Shown here: positions 37,682-46,595 of the stretch, in pieces | Layout of the letters: every line of letters starts with the position of its first letter | How positions within the stretch are numbered: position 1 is the stretch's first letter | Origin: Sandaracinobacter neustonicus | Lineage (GTDB): Bacteria; Pseudomonadota; Alphaproteobacteria; Sphingomonadales; Sphingomonadaceae | Length of the DNA: 64,000 nucleotides | Assembly: GCF_006385875.1 (NCBI RefSeq) | Contig: NZ_VFSU01000026.1 | Location: forward strand, 104,501-168,500 | Reading direction: 5' to 3' | Translations under genes and position numbers: made by a program | Notes under the pieces: generated by a model | What the model saw: the letters and a program-made list of their open reading frames with translations, nothing else | Database searches by the model: none | Told to the model about the DNA's origin: nothing

Positions 37682-38128
37682 TCAGATCGACCAGGGTCGG
37701 CTGAGATCGCGGTGCGCCGGTTCCGTCCGTTCCACCCTGGGGGCGGCGGGCTTCAGCGGATAATCGCGATAAAGCTGGATGCGGGTGACGCGCAGGCCGG
37801 GGACACCGGCGCGGTCGATCGATTCCTGCCACAGCTCCAGCTCTTCCGGGCTGAGGCGGTAACGGGCGCAGGCTTCGGCTGCCGTCAGCAGGCCGCCGCG
37901 GATCGCGGCGATCACTTCGGCCTTCCGCCGCACCACCCAGCGCCGCGTATCGGGCGGGGGAAGCGATTCCAGCGTGATCGGGCGGCCCAGCGGACCGGGC
38001 ACCTCTGTGGGGCGTTCATCGTCGCCGCGCGCACCATTCGCATGGGCGGGCAGCCGACGGGTTTCGGGGGATCCAGCGACGGAGTGCGCGCCGGCCTTGT
38101 TTGGTTCGGCCTGTTTTTGTTCGTTCAT
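37682..38128 (-). CDS. SciP-like DUF1153 protein
   Basis: A 148-residue protein whose centre matches DUF1153/SciP: GRPITLESLPPPDTRRWVVRRKAEVIAAIRGGLLTAAEACARYRLSPEELELWQ, followed by GLRVTRIQLYRDY. SciP in Caulobacter is a 92-residue small protein that binds DNA-bound CtrA and blocks its activation of transcription. Here about 55 disordered N-terminal and 25 C-terminal residues are added. The ATG at 38128 follows AAGG. The direct pairing with a CtrA-like gene supports a regulator/anti-regulator relation, which is inference. Confidence 0.85.
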   Translation of the reverse strand: MNEQKQAEPNKAGAHSVAGSPETRRLPAHANGARGDDERPTEVPGPLGRPITLESLPPPDTRRWVVRRKAEVIAAIRGGLLTAAEACARYRLSPEELELWQESIDRAGVPGLRVTRIQLYRDYPLKPAAPRVERTEPAHRDLSRPWSI

Positions 38129-38460
38129 TTTCAACCCTTTGCTCTTCCGACGAAGCAGTTGCACGCTTACTCGGTCGCGGTCGGGGCCAATCCCGCTGCC
38201 GGTCCTGCTTTCGGCACGCCCCGGACAGCCTCACCTGTCCGCGCCGCTGCCCGAGCGCTTCCGGCTTTCGAAGCCCGCTGCCTGCAAGGGCCAGTCATGC
38301 CCTTGTGCTTTCCACCCGCCCGGCCCATCTGGGCACCGCGCAGGCGAAAGCGCGACTTTGCGCTTCAGCCTCTGTCGTCGGCCTTCTGCTTGCCTTCTCC
38401 CAAGCAACGGCAGGTCTGCGCCCGCCTTGAGACCAACGATGATTGCAGGTAACCCGAAAC
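38129..38460. other. Intergenic region between sciP-like gene and mnmA
   Basis: A 332-base divergent region. I searched it for CtrA-type TTAA-N7-TTAA boxes and found none. No open frame with a ribosome-binding site was recognised. Confidence 0.5.
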
Positions 38461-39630
38461 GTGGCCGAAGTGGTGCAAAGCATTGTTACGGGTGATGTCC
38501 CGGGGGCCGCAGAGGCGATTCAGGAAGCACTTCGTCACATTTCGGCGCGTTTACCGGCCCCCGGCACCCGTGTGGTGGTTGCCATGTCGGGCGGCGTGGA
38601 CTCGTCCGTGGTCGCGGCCATCGCCCATTGGCACGGCTGCGAGACCATCGGCGTCACCCTGCGCCTCTCTGATTCCGAAGCCGCGCCTGCCCGCGCCGGA
38701 GCCTGTTGCGCCGGGTCTGACATCGCAGACGCCCGTGCCGTCGCCGATGCGCAGGGCTTCGCCCATTATGTGCTGGATTACGCCTCTGCCTTCAAAAGCG
38801 AGGTGATGGAGGCCTTTGCCGACAGCTATCTGGAGGGCCGCACCCCCGTGCCCTGCATCAGCTGCAACCAGACGGTGAAGTTCCGCGACCTGCTGGGCGT
38901 GGCGCAGGATCTGGGCGCAGAGGCGCTGCTGACCGGCCATTATGTGCAGCGGCTGGACGGCCCCGCCGGCCCGGAACTGCACCGCGCGGCGGACCCTTCC
39001 AAAGACCAGAGCTATTTCCTGTTCGCCACTACCGCCCCGCAACTGGCGCGGCTGGGCTTCCCGCTGGGCGGGCTGGACAAGCCGACGGTGCGGCTGCTCG
39101 CCGAACATTTCGGCCTGCGCGTGGCCAACAAGCCGGACAGTCAGGACATCTGCTTCGTGCCGAACGGCGATTATCGCGCCGTGGTGCTGAAGCTGCGCCC
39201 CGGCGCGGACCGGCCCGGCGATATCGTGGACATGGACGGCCATGTGCTGGGCCGCCATGGGGGACTGATCGGCTTCACCGTGGGCCAGCGCCGGGGTATC
39301 GAGATCGGCGGGCAGGCCGAGCCGCTCTACGTGATCCGGCTGGAGTCTGAAGCGAACCGGCTGGTGGTTGGCCCGCGCGCGGCACTCGCCGTGCAGACGG
39401 TGGAGCTGGACCCGCTGAACTGGCTGGCTGGCCCTATCCCGCCCGAGGGGTTGGAGGTGGCGGTGAAACTGCGCTCCATGGCCCCGCTGGCCCGGGCGCT
39501 GCTGCTGGGCGGGGTGACGCCCCGGCTGATCTTCCCGGACCCGCAGTTTGGCGTTTCACCCGGGCAGGCGGCGGTGTGTTACGAAGGTGAGCGGGTGCTG
39601 GGCGGGGCGTTTATCCGGGCGGCGGTTTAG
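38461..39630 (+). CDS. mnmA: tRNA 2-thiouridylase MnmA
   Basis: Adds sulfur to U34 of tRNA Lys, Glu and Gln. A 389-residue protein with the PP-loop VAMSGGVDSSVVAA, the active-site Cys region CISCNQTVKF, TGHYVQ, the second catalytic Cys region DSQDICFVP and the typical GFTVGQRRG and AVCYEGERVLGGAFI at the C-terminus. The start is uncertain: GTG at 38461 is taken, TTG at 38443 is in frame, and neither has a good ribosome-binding site. Confidence 0.94.
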   Translation: MAEVVQSIVTGDVPGAAEAIQEALRHISARLPAPGTRVVVAMSGGVDSSVVAAIAHWHGCETIGVTLRLSDSEAAPARAGACCAGSDIADARAVADAQGFAHYVLDYASAFKSEVMEAFADSYLEGRTPVPCISCNQTVKFRDLLGVAQDLGAEALLTGHYVQRLDGPAGPELHRAADPSKDQSYFLFATTAPQLARLGFPLGGLDKPTVRLLAEHFGLRVANKPDSQDICFVPNGDYRAVVLKLRPGADRPGDIVDMDGHVLGRHGGLIGFTVGQRRGIEIGGQAEPLYVIRLESEANRLVVGPRAALAVQTVELDPLNWLAGPIPPEGLEVAVKLRSMAPLARALLLGGVTPRLIFPDPQFGVSPGQAAVCYEGERVLGGAFIRAAV

Positions 39631-39669
39631 CGCGCGGGGCGCGGCTGCGCGCTCCGGTTCCTCTGCCGA

Positions 39670-40854
39670 TCAGTTCTTCAGAAATTCCGCGATCCGGGCT
39701 GCCAGCGCGCGGGCCACGTCGTCTTTCGGGCCTTCCGGCAGGCTTTCCACCCCGGCGGCGGAGACCAGATGCACAAGGTTCCGCTCCCCGCCCATCACGT
39801 CGCCTGACACATCGTTGGCGACGATCAGGTCGCAGCCCTTTTTCGCCAGCTTGGCCTGTGCGTGGGCGATCACATCATTGGTTTCGGCGGCGAAGCCCAC
39901 CACCAGCGCCGGGCGCTTCGCATGGCGGGACAGGGTGGCGAGGATGTCCGGATTTTCCCGCAGCGCCAGTTGCGGCGGGCCACCTTCGCCCTTTTTGATC
40001 TTTTGCCCGGTCGGCTCCACGCCCCAGTCCGCCACCGCCGCCACCATCACTGCCGCGTCGGCGGGCAAGGCGGCCTCCACCGCGTCGGCCATCTGCCGGG
40101 CCGTTTCCACATCCACGCGGGCAACACCCGGCGGAGTGGCAAGCGCCACCGGCCCGGAAATCAGCGTGACGCGCGCGCCCAGCGCCGCCAGCGCCCCGGC
40201 CAGCGCATAGCCCTGCTTGCCCGACGAGCGGTTGGCGATATAGCGCACCGGGTCAATCGGCTCGTGCGTCGGCCCCGCCGTCACCAGCAGATGCCGTCCA
40301 TTCAGCGGGCCGTCGCCCAGCACGGCGGCAATCGCCGCCATGATCCGCGGCAGCTCCGGCAACCGACCGGGGCCGAATTCGCCGCAGGCCATCGGCCCCA
40401 CATCCGGCTCCAGCACCGTCACCCCGCGTTCGCGCAGCGTGGCGACATTGCGCGCCGTGGCGGCATGGCCCCACATCCGCACATTCATTGCAGGGGCCAC
40501 CAGCACCGGCGTGTCCGTCGCCAGCAACAAGGTGGTCGCCAGATCGTCCGCGTGGCCCCCCGCCATCTTCGCGATCAAATCCGCCGTGCCGGGGCAAACC
40601 AGCAGCAGATCCGCCGAGCGGGACAGCTGGATATGCCCCATCTCCGCCTCGTCCGTGAGATCGAACAAGTCCGTATAAGCCTTCGCCTCCGCCAGCGCGG
40701 CGGCCGACAACGGCGTCACAAACTGCTGCCCGCCCTTCGTCAGCACCGGAGTCACACTGCCCCCGGCGCGCCGAATCTCGCGGATCAGCTCCAGCGACTT
40801 GAACGCAGCAATGCCGCCGCCAATGATCAGAAGGATGCGCTTCCCTGCCAGCAT
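39670..40854 (-). CDS. coaBC: Bifunctional phosphopantothenoylcysteine decarboxylase/synthase
   Basis: Makes phosphopantetheine from phosphopantothenate and cysteine for coenzyme A. A 394-residue fusion. The N-terminal flavin decarboxylase half has GGGIAAFKSLELIREI, APAMNVRMW with the Asn active-site motif, and ACGEFGPGRLPE with the catalytic Cys. The C-terminal synthase half (from about residue 190) has TAGPTHEPIDPVRYIANRSSGKQGYALA, AVADW and ANDVS. The length is normal for CoaBC. Confidence 0.96.
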   Translation of the reverse strand: MLAGKRILLIIGGGIAAFKSLELIREIRRAGGSVTPVLTKGGQQFVTPLSAAALAEAKAYTDLFDLTDEAEMGHIQLSRSADLLLVCPGTADLIAKMAGGHADDLATTLLLATDTPVLVAPAMNVRMWGHAATARNVATLRERGVTVLEPDVGPMACGEFGPGRLPELPRIMAAIAAVLGDGPLNGRHLLVTAGPTHEPIDPVRYIANRSSGKQGYALAGALAALGARVTLISGPVALATPPGVARVDVETARQMADAVEAALPADAAVMVAAVADWGVEPTGQKIKKGEGGPPQLALRENPDILATLSRHAKRPALVVGFAAETNDVIAHAQAKLAKKGCDLIVANDVSGDVMGGERNLVHLVSAAGVESLPEGPKDDVARALAARIAEFLKN

Positions 40855-40927
40855 GACGCGTGACTAGCCGTTCAGAGACGGTTTGGGAATTGCCCGCGCT
40901 TTGTCTGCCGGTCGGCGCGGGGTGTTT

Positions 40928-40988
40928 GCCTGCGGCGCGAAGGGCTCCGCCCTTCACCCGGCAGGGGTCTTTAGACCCCTGCACCCCG
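40928..40988 (+). repeat. Two-hairpin repeat A, copy 6
   Basis: Variant box GCCTGCGGCGCG, stem GAAGGGC-TCC-GCCCTTC, second stem GCAGGGGTCT-TT-AGACCCCTGC. It does not follow a gene end: coaBC starts 73 bases to its left and reads away. Confidence 0.88.
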
Positions 40989-41302
40989 GTTGTTTGGGGT
41001 CGGGTTTGCGCGAAAGGTCATGAAAGTCATGCCCGCGCAGGCTTGCATGGGTTGCCGGGGCCGGCTGTTGGGGGGATGAAAGGTGCAAAGAACGTGGGGA
41101 CGCTGGCACAATCGGGCTGTGTAGGACAGGTTGCCGATTGCGAGCAAAGTGGCACCATCGGATGCCTGCTCTCGACGTTCATATGGGCGAGGAGAAAGGG
41201 AAATGTGTACTGTGCCCCCTGATTTGGAAATATGCACACTTCCTGCAGAAATCAGAAATTCGATCACTGATGTCAGAAGTATGCGAATTTGCGAGATGGT
41301 GC
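40989..41302. other. Intergenic stretch before the low-GC orphan, no gene recognised
   Basis: 314 bases between a repeat and an AT-rich ORF. Base composition falls from GC-rich to AT-rich at about 41190. Short open frames lack ribosome-binding sites. Confidence 0.45.
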
Positions 41303-41641
41303 ATGAAAAGAATTATCAAAATCTCACTATTTAATATCGAAACTCACATAGAAGAATTTATTTTACCTAGAAAATTCGACGCAATATTAGAATCTATTAA
41401 TATTACAGAATCTGAATCTGGAATGATGATTTCTACATTTAAGATGACTGATCTTCCAAATAACAGCACGTTCCATCTATGCAAATTTCTAACTTTCAGA
41501 AATAATTTTGATCCATTTTCTGGAGGGAAGTATTTTGGGGAGATTAGGTTAAATTTTCTAGATCATGTTGATAAAAAATACAAATTTGTGACAATAGCGC
41601 ACTGTCGGTCAAGCAAGATCGAAGTTGCTATGATTGAATGA
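41303..41641 (+). CDS. Low-GC hypothetical protein (foreign-looking)
   Basis: A 112-residue ORF with strikingly AT-rich codon use (many AAA, ATT, AAT, TTA) compared with the rest of the window, including residues such as IEEFILPRKFDAILESINITESES. No family recognised. The ATG at 41303 follows GAGATGG; longer in-frame starts at 41138 and 41270 are possible. It sits between two inward-facing repeat A elements, so the segment was probably acquired by transfer. Confidence 0.5.
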   Translation: MKRIIKISLFNIETHIEEFILPRKFDAILESINITESESGMMISTFKMTDLPNNSTFHLCKFLTFRNNFDPFSGGKYFGEIRLNFLDHVDKKYKFVTIAHCRSSKIEVAMIE

Positions 41642-41756
41642 CTTATTGTATTGTAAAACACAGAATTCGAGGTACACTATACCTAATCCCTAAATTCAGC
41701 ACGACGCCATCGGCTGCAATGGCAATAGAGTTTTCGCGCGCACTCCCCCAATTAAC

Positions 41757-41795
41757 GGGGTGAAGGGGTTAAAGACCCCTTCCCGCCGGAGGCCC
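41757..41795 (-). repeat. Two-hairpin repeat A, half copy
   Basis: Minus-strand half element: GCCTCCGGCGG followed by a single stem GAAGGGGTC-TTT-AACCCCTTC, 15 bases after the stop of the gene at 41811. It faces copy 6. Confidence 0.75.
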
Positions 41796-41810
41796 CCTTA
41801 CCCTTCCCCC

Positions 41811-42527
41811 TTAATCCTTCTTCCCACCATAACGGCTTTCCAGAAACCGCCCTTCGGTTTCCAGTGCGCGCAGGCGTTCGGTTGCCAGTTCCTTGGCCAG
41901 CCGGTCCATTTCGCCGCCCACTACGCGGAGGCCGTCGCGGAAATGGGCTTGGGCTTCCGGGGTGGCGCGGTGGCTGGCGGGGACTTCGGCGTAGCTTTTG
42001 ACCAGCCTTGGGAGGTGGTCGCTGAGCAGTTTTCGGGCGTCGTCGGCTTGCGGGGTGGCTGGGTCCAGCTGCTTCAGTTCGGGGGCGAGGCGGTCCAGCT
42101 GGGCCATCACCATGTCGATTTCGCGGGCGGCCGGGGCCGGGAGGGCCGGGCGTTGGGCTTCCAGCCAGCCTTCCACTTGCGCGGGGAGGGTGCCGAGCGG
42201 CGCGGCGGGGAGTTTTTCCAGTTTGGGCGCGCGGGCGCGGGGCCAACTGGCGAACAGCAGCATGGCGCAGAGCACGGCGACCACTGTGACCATCACGCCG
42301 AGGAAGCCCAGCGGGGCCACCAGATTTCCGTAGAAGAAGGCGCCCAGCAGCACGGCGAGCACGGCGAAGGCCATGTTGCGCATGCGGCGGCCGACGTTGC
42401 GCGCGCCGCGTTCCACGCGTTTCGCCTGCCGCGCGACGCTGTCTGTCGCGCGGGTGGTGCGTTCCAGCCATGCGTCGTAGCGCGCCAGTGCGTCGCGCGT
42501 TTCGGGCTGCATGCTCATGCCGTTCAA
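41811..42527 (-). CDS. Two-membrane-segment protein paired with TelA
   Basis: A 238-residue protein with an N-terminal cytosolic helix, two adjacent membrane segments (MAFAVLAVLLGAFFYGNLV and FLGVMVTVVAVLCAMLLFA), and a long predicted helical C-terminal domain. The ATG overlaps the stop of telA by ATGA, so they are co-translated. TelA is often paired with an XpaC-type membrane protein; this one has the same layout but no motif I can name. Confidence 0.65.
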   Translation of the reverse strand: MNGMSMQPETRDALARYDAWLERTTRATDSVARQAKRVERGARNVGRRMRNMAFAVLAVLLGAFFYGNLVAPLGFLGVMVTVVAVLCAMLLFASWPRARAPKLEKLPAAPLGTLPAQVEGWLEAQRPALPAPAAREIDMVMAQLDRLAPELKQLDPATPQADDARKLLSDHLPRLVKSYAEVPASHRATPEAQAHFRDGLRVVGGEMDRLAKELATERLRALETEGRFLESRYGGKKD

Positions 42528-43717
42528 CCCGAGACGGGGAGCAGCGGATCAGCCGAGGCTGCGCCCTTCCCCTCGATCTGCGCCATGCCTTCAGCGCGGG
42601 CGATATAGCCCTTCGACTTTTCCACTTCGGACGACAGGGTGTTCACCGTCGTCTTCATCGATTCCAGCGCTTGCTGCTTGAAGACGTCGATGGAATCCAT
42701 CGTTTGATAGATGTTTTCGAACGCGCGCTTCAGCGTTTCCACGGGGATGGTGGAGCTGGCGGCCTGCTTGTGGATTTCCGCCGTTTGCGTGCGCAGCATG
42801 GTGCCGGTGGCGTCGATCACATTGGCGGTGGTGGTGTTCAGCGCGGTGATCTGATCCAGCACCAGCTTCTGCCCCGTCAGCGCCTGCGCCACCGTGACGG
42901 CCGTGCGCAGTGCGGAGACGGTGGTGGTGGAGGCGCGATCCACGCCCTTCAGCAGCTCGATATTGTTTTTCTTCACAAGGTCTAGCGCGAGATAGCCCTG
43001 CACGCTGACGGCCATTTGCGTCAGCAGATCGGTGCTGCGCTGGCGGGTGTAGAACAGCGCGGTTTCGCGGATGGCCTTGGCCTTGGCGGGATCGCTGCTG
43101 TCCAGCTCGATTGCCGCCGTTTCCAGCTTGGTATCCAGCAGCTTGGACATGTGGATCATCTGTTCCAGCTTGCCCATGGCCTGCCACAGCGCCTTGCGCT
43201 CCGTATCGATGGCGGCATTGTCGCGCAGCAGCTCGTCCTTGCCGTTGGCGAGGCTTTTCAGGATCGTGCTGATGTGGCCCTGCGCGCTTTTGTAACTGTC
43301 AAAATAATCGCGCGCCTTGTCGCCGAAGGGGATGATTCCGAACAGTTTTTTGCGCGTCATCAGGTCTCCGCGCTTGGACGGGTCCAGATCCTCCACCGTG
43401 CGGCGAAGCTGGGACAGGTCCGCGCCGATGCCATTGTCCTTGTCCATCGCCCGCACCGGGCGATCGAGAAAGCGGTTGGATTGCCCGGCGGCCTCGGCGA
43501 TCTGCGCCTGACCCAGATTGGCGAGGCGATCCACCTCCTTGCCGAATTCGGGGCTGTTGGCATCCTTCGCCACGAGGGTGGCGATGAAGCCGTCCACGCG
43601 CTTTTCCAGTTCGGTCGTCTCAGCGGTTGAGAGAGGGACGAGCCCTGCGGCGGCCTCGGGCTCCACGATGGCCACGGCCTCCGGGGCGTCCAGCTTCAGC
43701 TTCGTTTCGGTTGCCAT
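42524..43717 (-). CDS. telA: TelA-family protein (toxic anion resistance)
   Basis: A 397-residue soluble, mostly helical protein of the TelA/KlaA family, linked to tellurite and bacteriocin or envelope stress tolerance in other bacteria, mechanism unclear. Features: a helical core with LFGIIPFGDKARDYFDSYKSAQGHI, ETALFYTRQRSTDLLTQMAVSVQGYLALDLVKKNN and VETLKRAFENIYQTMDSIDVFKQQALESM, which are the family's signatures. The ATG follows AAGG. A long in-frame extension to 45505 is antisense to two other genes and is not real. Confidence 0.9.
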   Translation of the reverse strand: MATETKLKLDAPEAVAIVEPEAAAGLVPLSTAETTELEKRVDGFIATLVAKDANSPEFGKEVDRLANLGQAQIAEAAGQSNRFLDRPVRAMDKDNGIGADLSQLRRTVEDLDPSKRGDLMTRKKLFGIIPFGDKARDYFDSYKSAQGHISTILKSLANGKDELLRDNAAIDTERKALWQAMGKLEQMIHMSKLLDTKLETAAIELDSSDPAKAKAIRETALFYTRQRSTDLLTQMAVSVQGYLALDLVKKNNIELLKGVDRASTTTVSALRTAVTVAQALTGQKLVLDQITALNTTTANVIDATGTMLRTQTAEIHKQAASSTIPVETLKRAFENIYQTMDSIDVFKQQALESMKTTVNTLSSEVEKSKGYIARAEGMAQIEGKGAASADPLLPVSG

Positions 43718-43825
43718 TTGCACCTTCGCAACAATAGGGGTCACTCTCTCGCAACGGAAAATGGCCCTGCCTGCGCGGAATCGCAAGTGTTGCAACCCGC
43801 CTGATCCCGGTGCAAGCGAGCGGAT

Positions 43826-44569
43826 ATGGAATTCCACAGCTTCGACGGCACCCGCCTGCATGTCACGGAACTGGGCGAAGGCCCGCCCGTGCTGCTGTTG
43901 CACGGGCTGTTTTCCAGCGCGGAGACGAACTGGATCCGCTATGGCACGGCGAAGCGGCTGGCCGAGGGCGGATACCGGCTGATCATGCCGGATTTCCGTG
44001 GCCATGGGCAAAGCGACGCGCCGGAGGGGGCGGACTATTGGCCTGCGGATGTGCTGGCGCGGGATATCGAGGCGCTGGTGGCGCATCTGGGGCTTGGCGG
44101 CGATTTCGTTCTGGGCGGCTATTCGCTGGGCGCGCGCACGGTGGCGCGGCTGCTGGCGCGGGGGATGCAGCCGCGTGCTGCCATCTTCGCAGGTATGGGC
44201 CTGCGCGGGCTGGTGAAGGGCGGGGATCGTGCCGGTTTCTTCGTGCGGATGATCGAGGGGCGCGGCACATGGGCGCGCGGCACGCCGGAATTCACCGCCG
44301 AAGCCTTTATGAAAAGCAGCACGAAGAACCCGGATTGCATCGTCCACCTGCTGAACGGCCAGCAGAGCACGTCGGACGATGTGATCGCCGGCTTTGCGCT
44401 GCCCAGCCTTGTGGTGTGCGGGGCGCAGGATCAGGACAATGGCTCTGCCCCCGATCTCGCCGCGCTGTTGCCGGATGGGCGCTACGCCGAGATTCCGGGG
44501 ACGCATATGGGCAGCGTCACCCGCCCCGAACTGGGCGCGGCGATGCTGGATTTCCTGAAAGGGCTTTGA
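43826..44569 (+). CDS. Alpha/beta hydrolase
   Basis: A 247-residue alpha/beta hydrolase-fold enzyme: oxyanion region LLLHGLFSSAE, DFRGHGQSDAP, nucleophile elbow GGYSLGARTVARLL (Ser), and catalytic His in GTHMGSVTRPE near the end. No lid insertion. Substrate unknown. Its stop is three bases before the DUF4403 start, so they may be an operon. Confidence 0.85.
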   Translation: MEFHSFDGTRLHVTELGEGPPVLLLHGLFSSAETNWIRYGTAKRLAEGGYRLIMPDFRGHGQSDAPEGADYWPADVLARDIEALVAHLGLGGDFVLGGYSLGARTVARLLARGMQPRAAIFAGMGLRGLVKGGDRAGFFVRMIEGRGTWARGTPEFTAEAFMKSSTKNPDCIVHLLNGQQSTSDDVIAGFALPSLVVCGAQDQDNGSAPDLAALLPDGRYAEIPGTHMGSVTRPELGAAMLDFLKGL

Positions 44570-44572
44570 GCG

Positions 44573-46096
44573 ATGCTGAGGGGGCTTTTTCTTCTCAGCC
44601 TCCTGCTGCTTGCGGCGTGTCGCCCGTCTGAACCGGCGGCACCGCCGCGCGCCACCGGGGCCGCGGAGATTCCCGTCTCCACCTCCCGCGTGACGGTGCC
44701 GATCAGCGCCAGCCTGTCCGACCTGGAGGCGATGCTGAACGCCGAAGTGCCGGAAGTGCTGCAGCGGATCGACCAGCAGGAACAGGCCTGTATTCCGGCG
44801 CAGCATGTGAACCTGTGCCTGAAGCATGTCCGCCCGTGCAAAGGGGAGGAATGCCGCAACGTGCCCTGCAAGCTGGGCACGAAATCGGCGAAAATCTCCC
44901 CCAGCATCTCGTGCCGGATCGTCGGCGAAATCCGCAGGGGCCGCATCCACCTGTCCGGCGAGGGGGAGCGTATTCACCTGCGGATGCCCGTTTCCGCCGA
45001 GATCAGCGCCAACGACGTGGGGCATATCCTGTCTGAAACCGCCACCGCCAAGGCCGAGGCGCGCGCCAACATCAGGCTGGATATGACGCCCCAGTGGCGG
45101 CCGATTGCCAAGGTGGACATCGATTACAGCTGGACGGAAAAGCCCGGAATCGAACTGCTGGGCCAGCGTGTGACCTTCGCCAGCCGGGCGGACCCGCATC
45201 TGAAAAAGATCATCGCTGACCTTGAACGCTCGCTGCCCGCCAAGCTGGAGCGGTTGCAGCCTCGCGCCCGACTGGAAGATGTGTGGAAGGCGGGCTTCAC
45301 CACGCTGGAACTGAACGCGCGCAACCCCGAAGTGTGGATGCGCGTGACGCCGAGGCGGCTGGATTTCGGCGGCTACCAGATTGTGAACGGTCGGCTGCTG
45401 CTGAAGGCGGAACTGGAAGCGGGGGCGGAAACCTTTGTGGGCAGCCGCCCCGAAGCGCCCCGGCCCACCCCGCTGCCCAATTCCGGCCGCGTCGCCGCCG
45501 CGCATGGCTTCCTGATCACCGCGCCGGTGATCGCGGATTATGCCGTGCTGGAGCCGGTGCTGTGGAAAGCCCTGAACAAGCTGGCGAAAAAGCCGATCGA
45601 GGTGCCGGGCATCGGCCCGGTAAACGCCAGCTTCGGCCCGCCCACCATCTATGCCATCGAGGGCGGGCAGATTGCGCTGGGCCTGACCATCAAGGCCGCG
45701 CGGCCGAACGGATCCATGGCCACAGACGGCAAGGTCTGGTTGACCGGCACGCCCTATAACGAGCCCAACTCCCCCATCGTAAAGGTGCGAAACCTGAAAA
45801 TCGCCGGTGAGTCAGACAGGATTGCCGGAAACCTTGTGTTCCTGATCGCCCAGTCAGAAGCCGTCACCACCGCGCTCAGCGAAGCGCTGGCACAGAATTT
45901 CAGCAACGATATCGCCAAGCTGAAAGTGAAGATCGACAAGGCCCTGACAGAGAAGAAAGTCGGCGATTTCGTGCTGGACGTGCAGATGCAGCCCATGCGC
46001 TTCGGCGTGGTGCAGGCTTTGCCGCAGGGGGCTTATTTGCCGGTGGAGGTTTCCGGGACCGGGTCTGTGCATTGGTACCCGCACGTTTCGCGTTGA
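44573..46096 (+). CDS. DUF4403 lipoprotein
   Basis: A 507-residue predicted lipoprotein: hydrophobic leader with lipobox LLLAAC at residues 12-17, then an elongated domain of the DUF4403 type, rich in beta strands, with repeated segments such as VSTSRVTVPISASLSDLEAML and VIADYAVLEPVLWKALNKLAKKPI. A Cys-rich insert (CIPAQHVNLCLKHVRPC) occurs near residues 65-85. Function unknown; lipid-binding envelope role has been suggested for such folds but is not shown here. It starts three bases after the alpha/beta hydrolase. Confidence 0.8.
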   Translation: MLRGLFLLSLLLLAACRPSEPAAPPRATGAAEIPVSTSRVTVPISASLSDLEAMLNAEVPEVLQRIDQQEQACIPAQHVNLCLKHVRPCKGEECRNVPCKLGTKSAKISPSISCRIVGEIRRGRIHLSGEGERIHLRMPVSAEISANDVGHILSETATAKAEARANIRLDMTPQWRPIAKVDIDYSWTEKPGIELLGQRVTFASRADPHLKKIIADLERSLPAKLERLQPRARLEDVWKAGFTTLELNARNPEVWMRVTPRRLDFGGYQIVNGRLLLKAELEAGAETFVGSRPEAPRPTPLPNSGRVAAAHGFLITAPVIADYAVLEPVLWKALNKLAKKPIEVPGIGPVNASFGPPTIYAIEGGQIALGLTIKAARPNGSMATDGKVWLTGTPYNEPNSPIVKVRNLKIAGESDRIAGNLVFLIAQSEAVTTALSEALAQNFSNDIAKLKVKIDKALTEKKVGDFVLDVQMQPMRFGVVQALPQGAYLPVEVSGTGSVHWYPHVSR

Positions 46097-46116
46097 GGGA
46101 GGGCTGGTTTGAAATG

Positions 46117-46167
46117 AAGGGGCTCTGCCCCTTCACCCCGGCAGGGGCGTGACGCCCCTGCACCCCG
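46117..46167 (+). repeat. Two-hairpin repeat A, copy 7
   Basis: Stem GAAGGGGC-TCT-GCCCCTTC and stem GCAGGGGCG-TGA-CGCCCCTGC, without the leading GCCTCCGGCGG box. It starts 20 bases after the DUF4403 stop and reads with it. Confidence 0.88.
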
Positions 46168-46176
46168 GGACTTTCT

Positions 46177-46254
46177 GTAGCCCCTCCTCCTTTAGGGGAG
46201 GGGTTGGGCTATCGGCTGGGCGTGAGGTTCGGGATTTATAGCCTGCGGCGCTTT
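46177..46254. repeat. Dispersed repeat E, copy 2
   Basis: AGCCCCTCCTCCTTTAGGGG, GGGCTATCGGCTGGG, GTGAGGTT and TATAGCCTGCGGCGCTT, collinear with copy 1. Confidence 0.75.
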
Positions 46255-46282
46255 GTGGAAGTGGCCAGCCGGCTTCTCCACC

Positions 46283-46369
46283 CGTCACCCCGGACTTGAT
46301 CCGGGGTCCAGCTTTCACCTCCAACGTTGCCGAAGAACAGCTGGACCCCGGATCAAGTCCGGGGTGACG
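46283..46369. repeat. Dispersed inverted-repeat element B, copy 4
   Basis: Same as copy 2, with AACGTTGCCGAAGAACAG in the centre. Confidence 0.93.
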
Positions 46370-46402
46370 GTTGTGGTTGTGGGGAGGTTGGTGGGTTTGA
46401 TC

Positions 46403-46440
46403 GGGGGCCTTCGACAGGCTCAGGCTGAGCGGGTTGGGAG
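46403..46440. repeat. Dispersed repeat C, third site
   Basis: GGGCCTTCGACAGGCTCAGG and CTGAGCGGG; single variant arm of the element seen at 14763-14874. Confidence 0.75.
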
Positions 46441-46479
46441 GTGTGGGGGGCGGGGAGGTTGGTGGATCAGGTCCAGCGT

Positions 46480-46565
46480 TGCTCCCCTCTCTCCAGTTCT
46501 CTCCCCGGCGGGGAGAGAGGGCCTTCGTAGCGCCGCAGGCAATCAAAGTGGATCACGCGCACAAC
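46480..46565. repeat. Dispersed repeat D, copy 3 (inverted)
   Basis: CTCTCTCC, the stem TCTCCCC-GGC-GGGGAGA, GCGCCGCAGGC and GGATCAC, in reverse order to D1 and D2. With A7, E2, B4, C3 and A8 it fills 46097-46700, which has no gene. Confidence 0.78.
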
Positions 46566-46595
46566 GCTGGATCTGGGCCGCGACGCCAATGTTGA

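Noticed and set aside
38129-38460. CtrA binding boxes upstream of the SciP-like gene
   Set aside because: No TTAA-N7-TTAA arrangement is present in the interval.
42524-45505. A 993-residue minus-strand frame including TelA
   Set aside because: The upstream 600 residues are antisense to the alpha/beta hydrolase and DUF4403 genes, which have good motifs. TelA's own start at 43717 has a ribosome-binding site.
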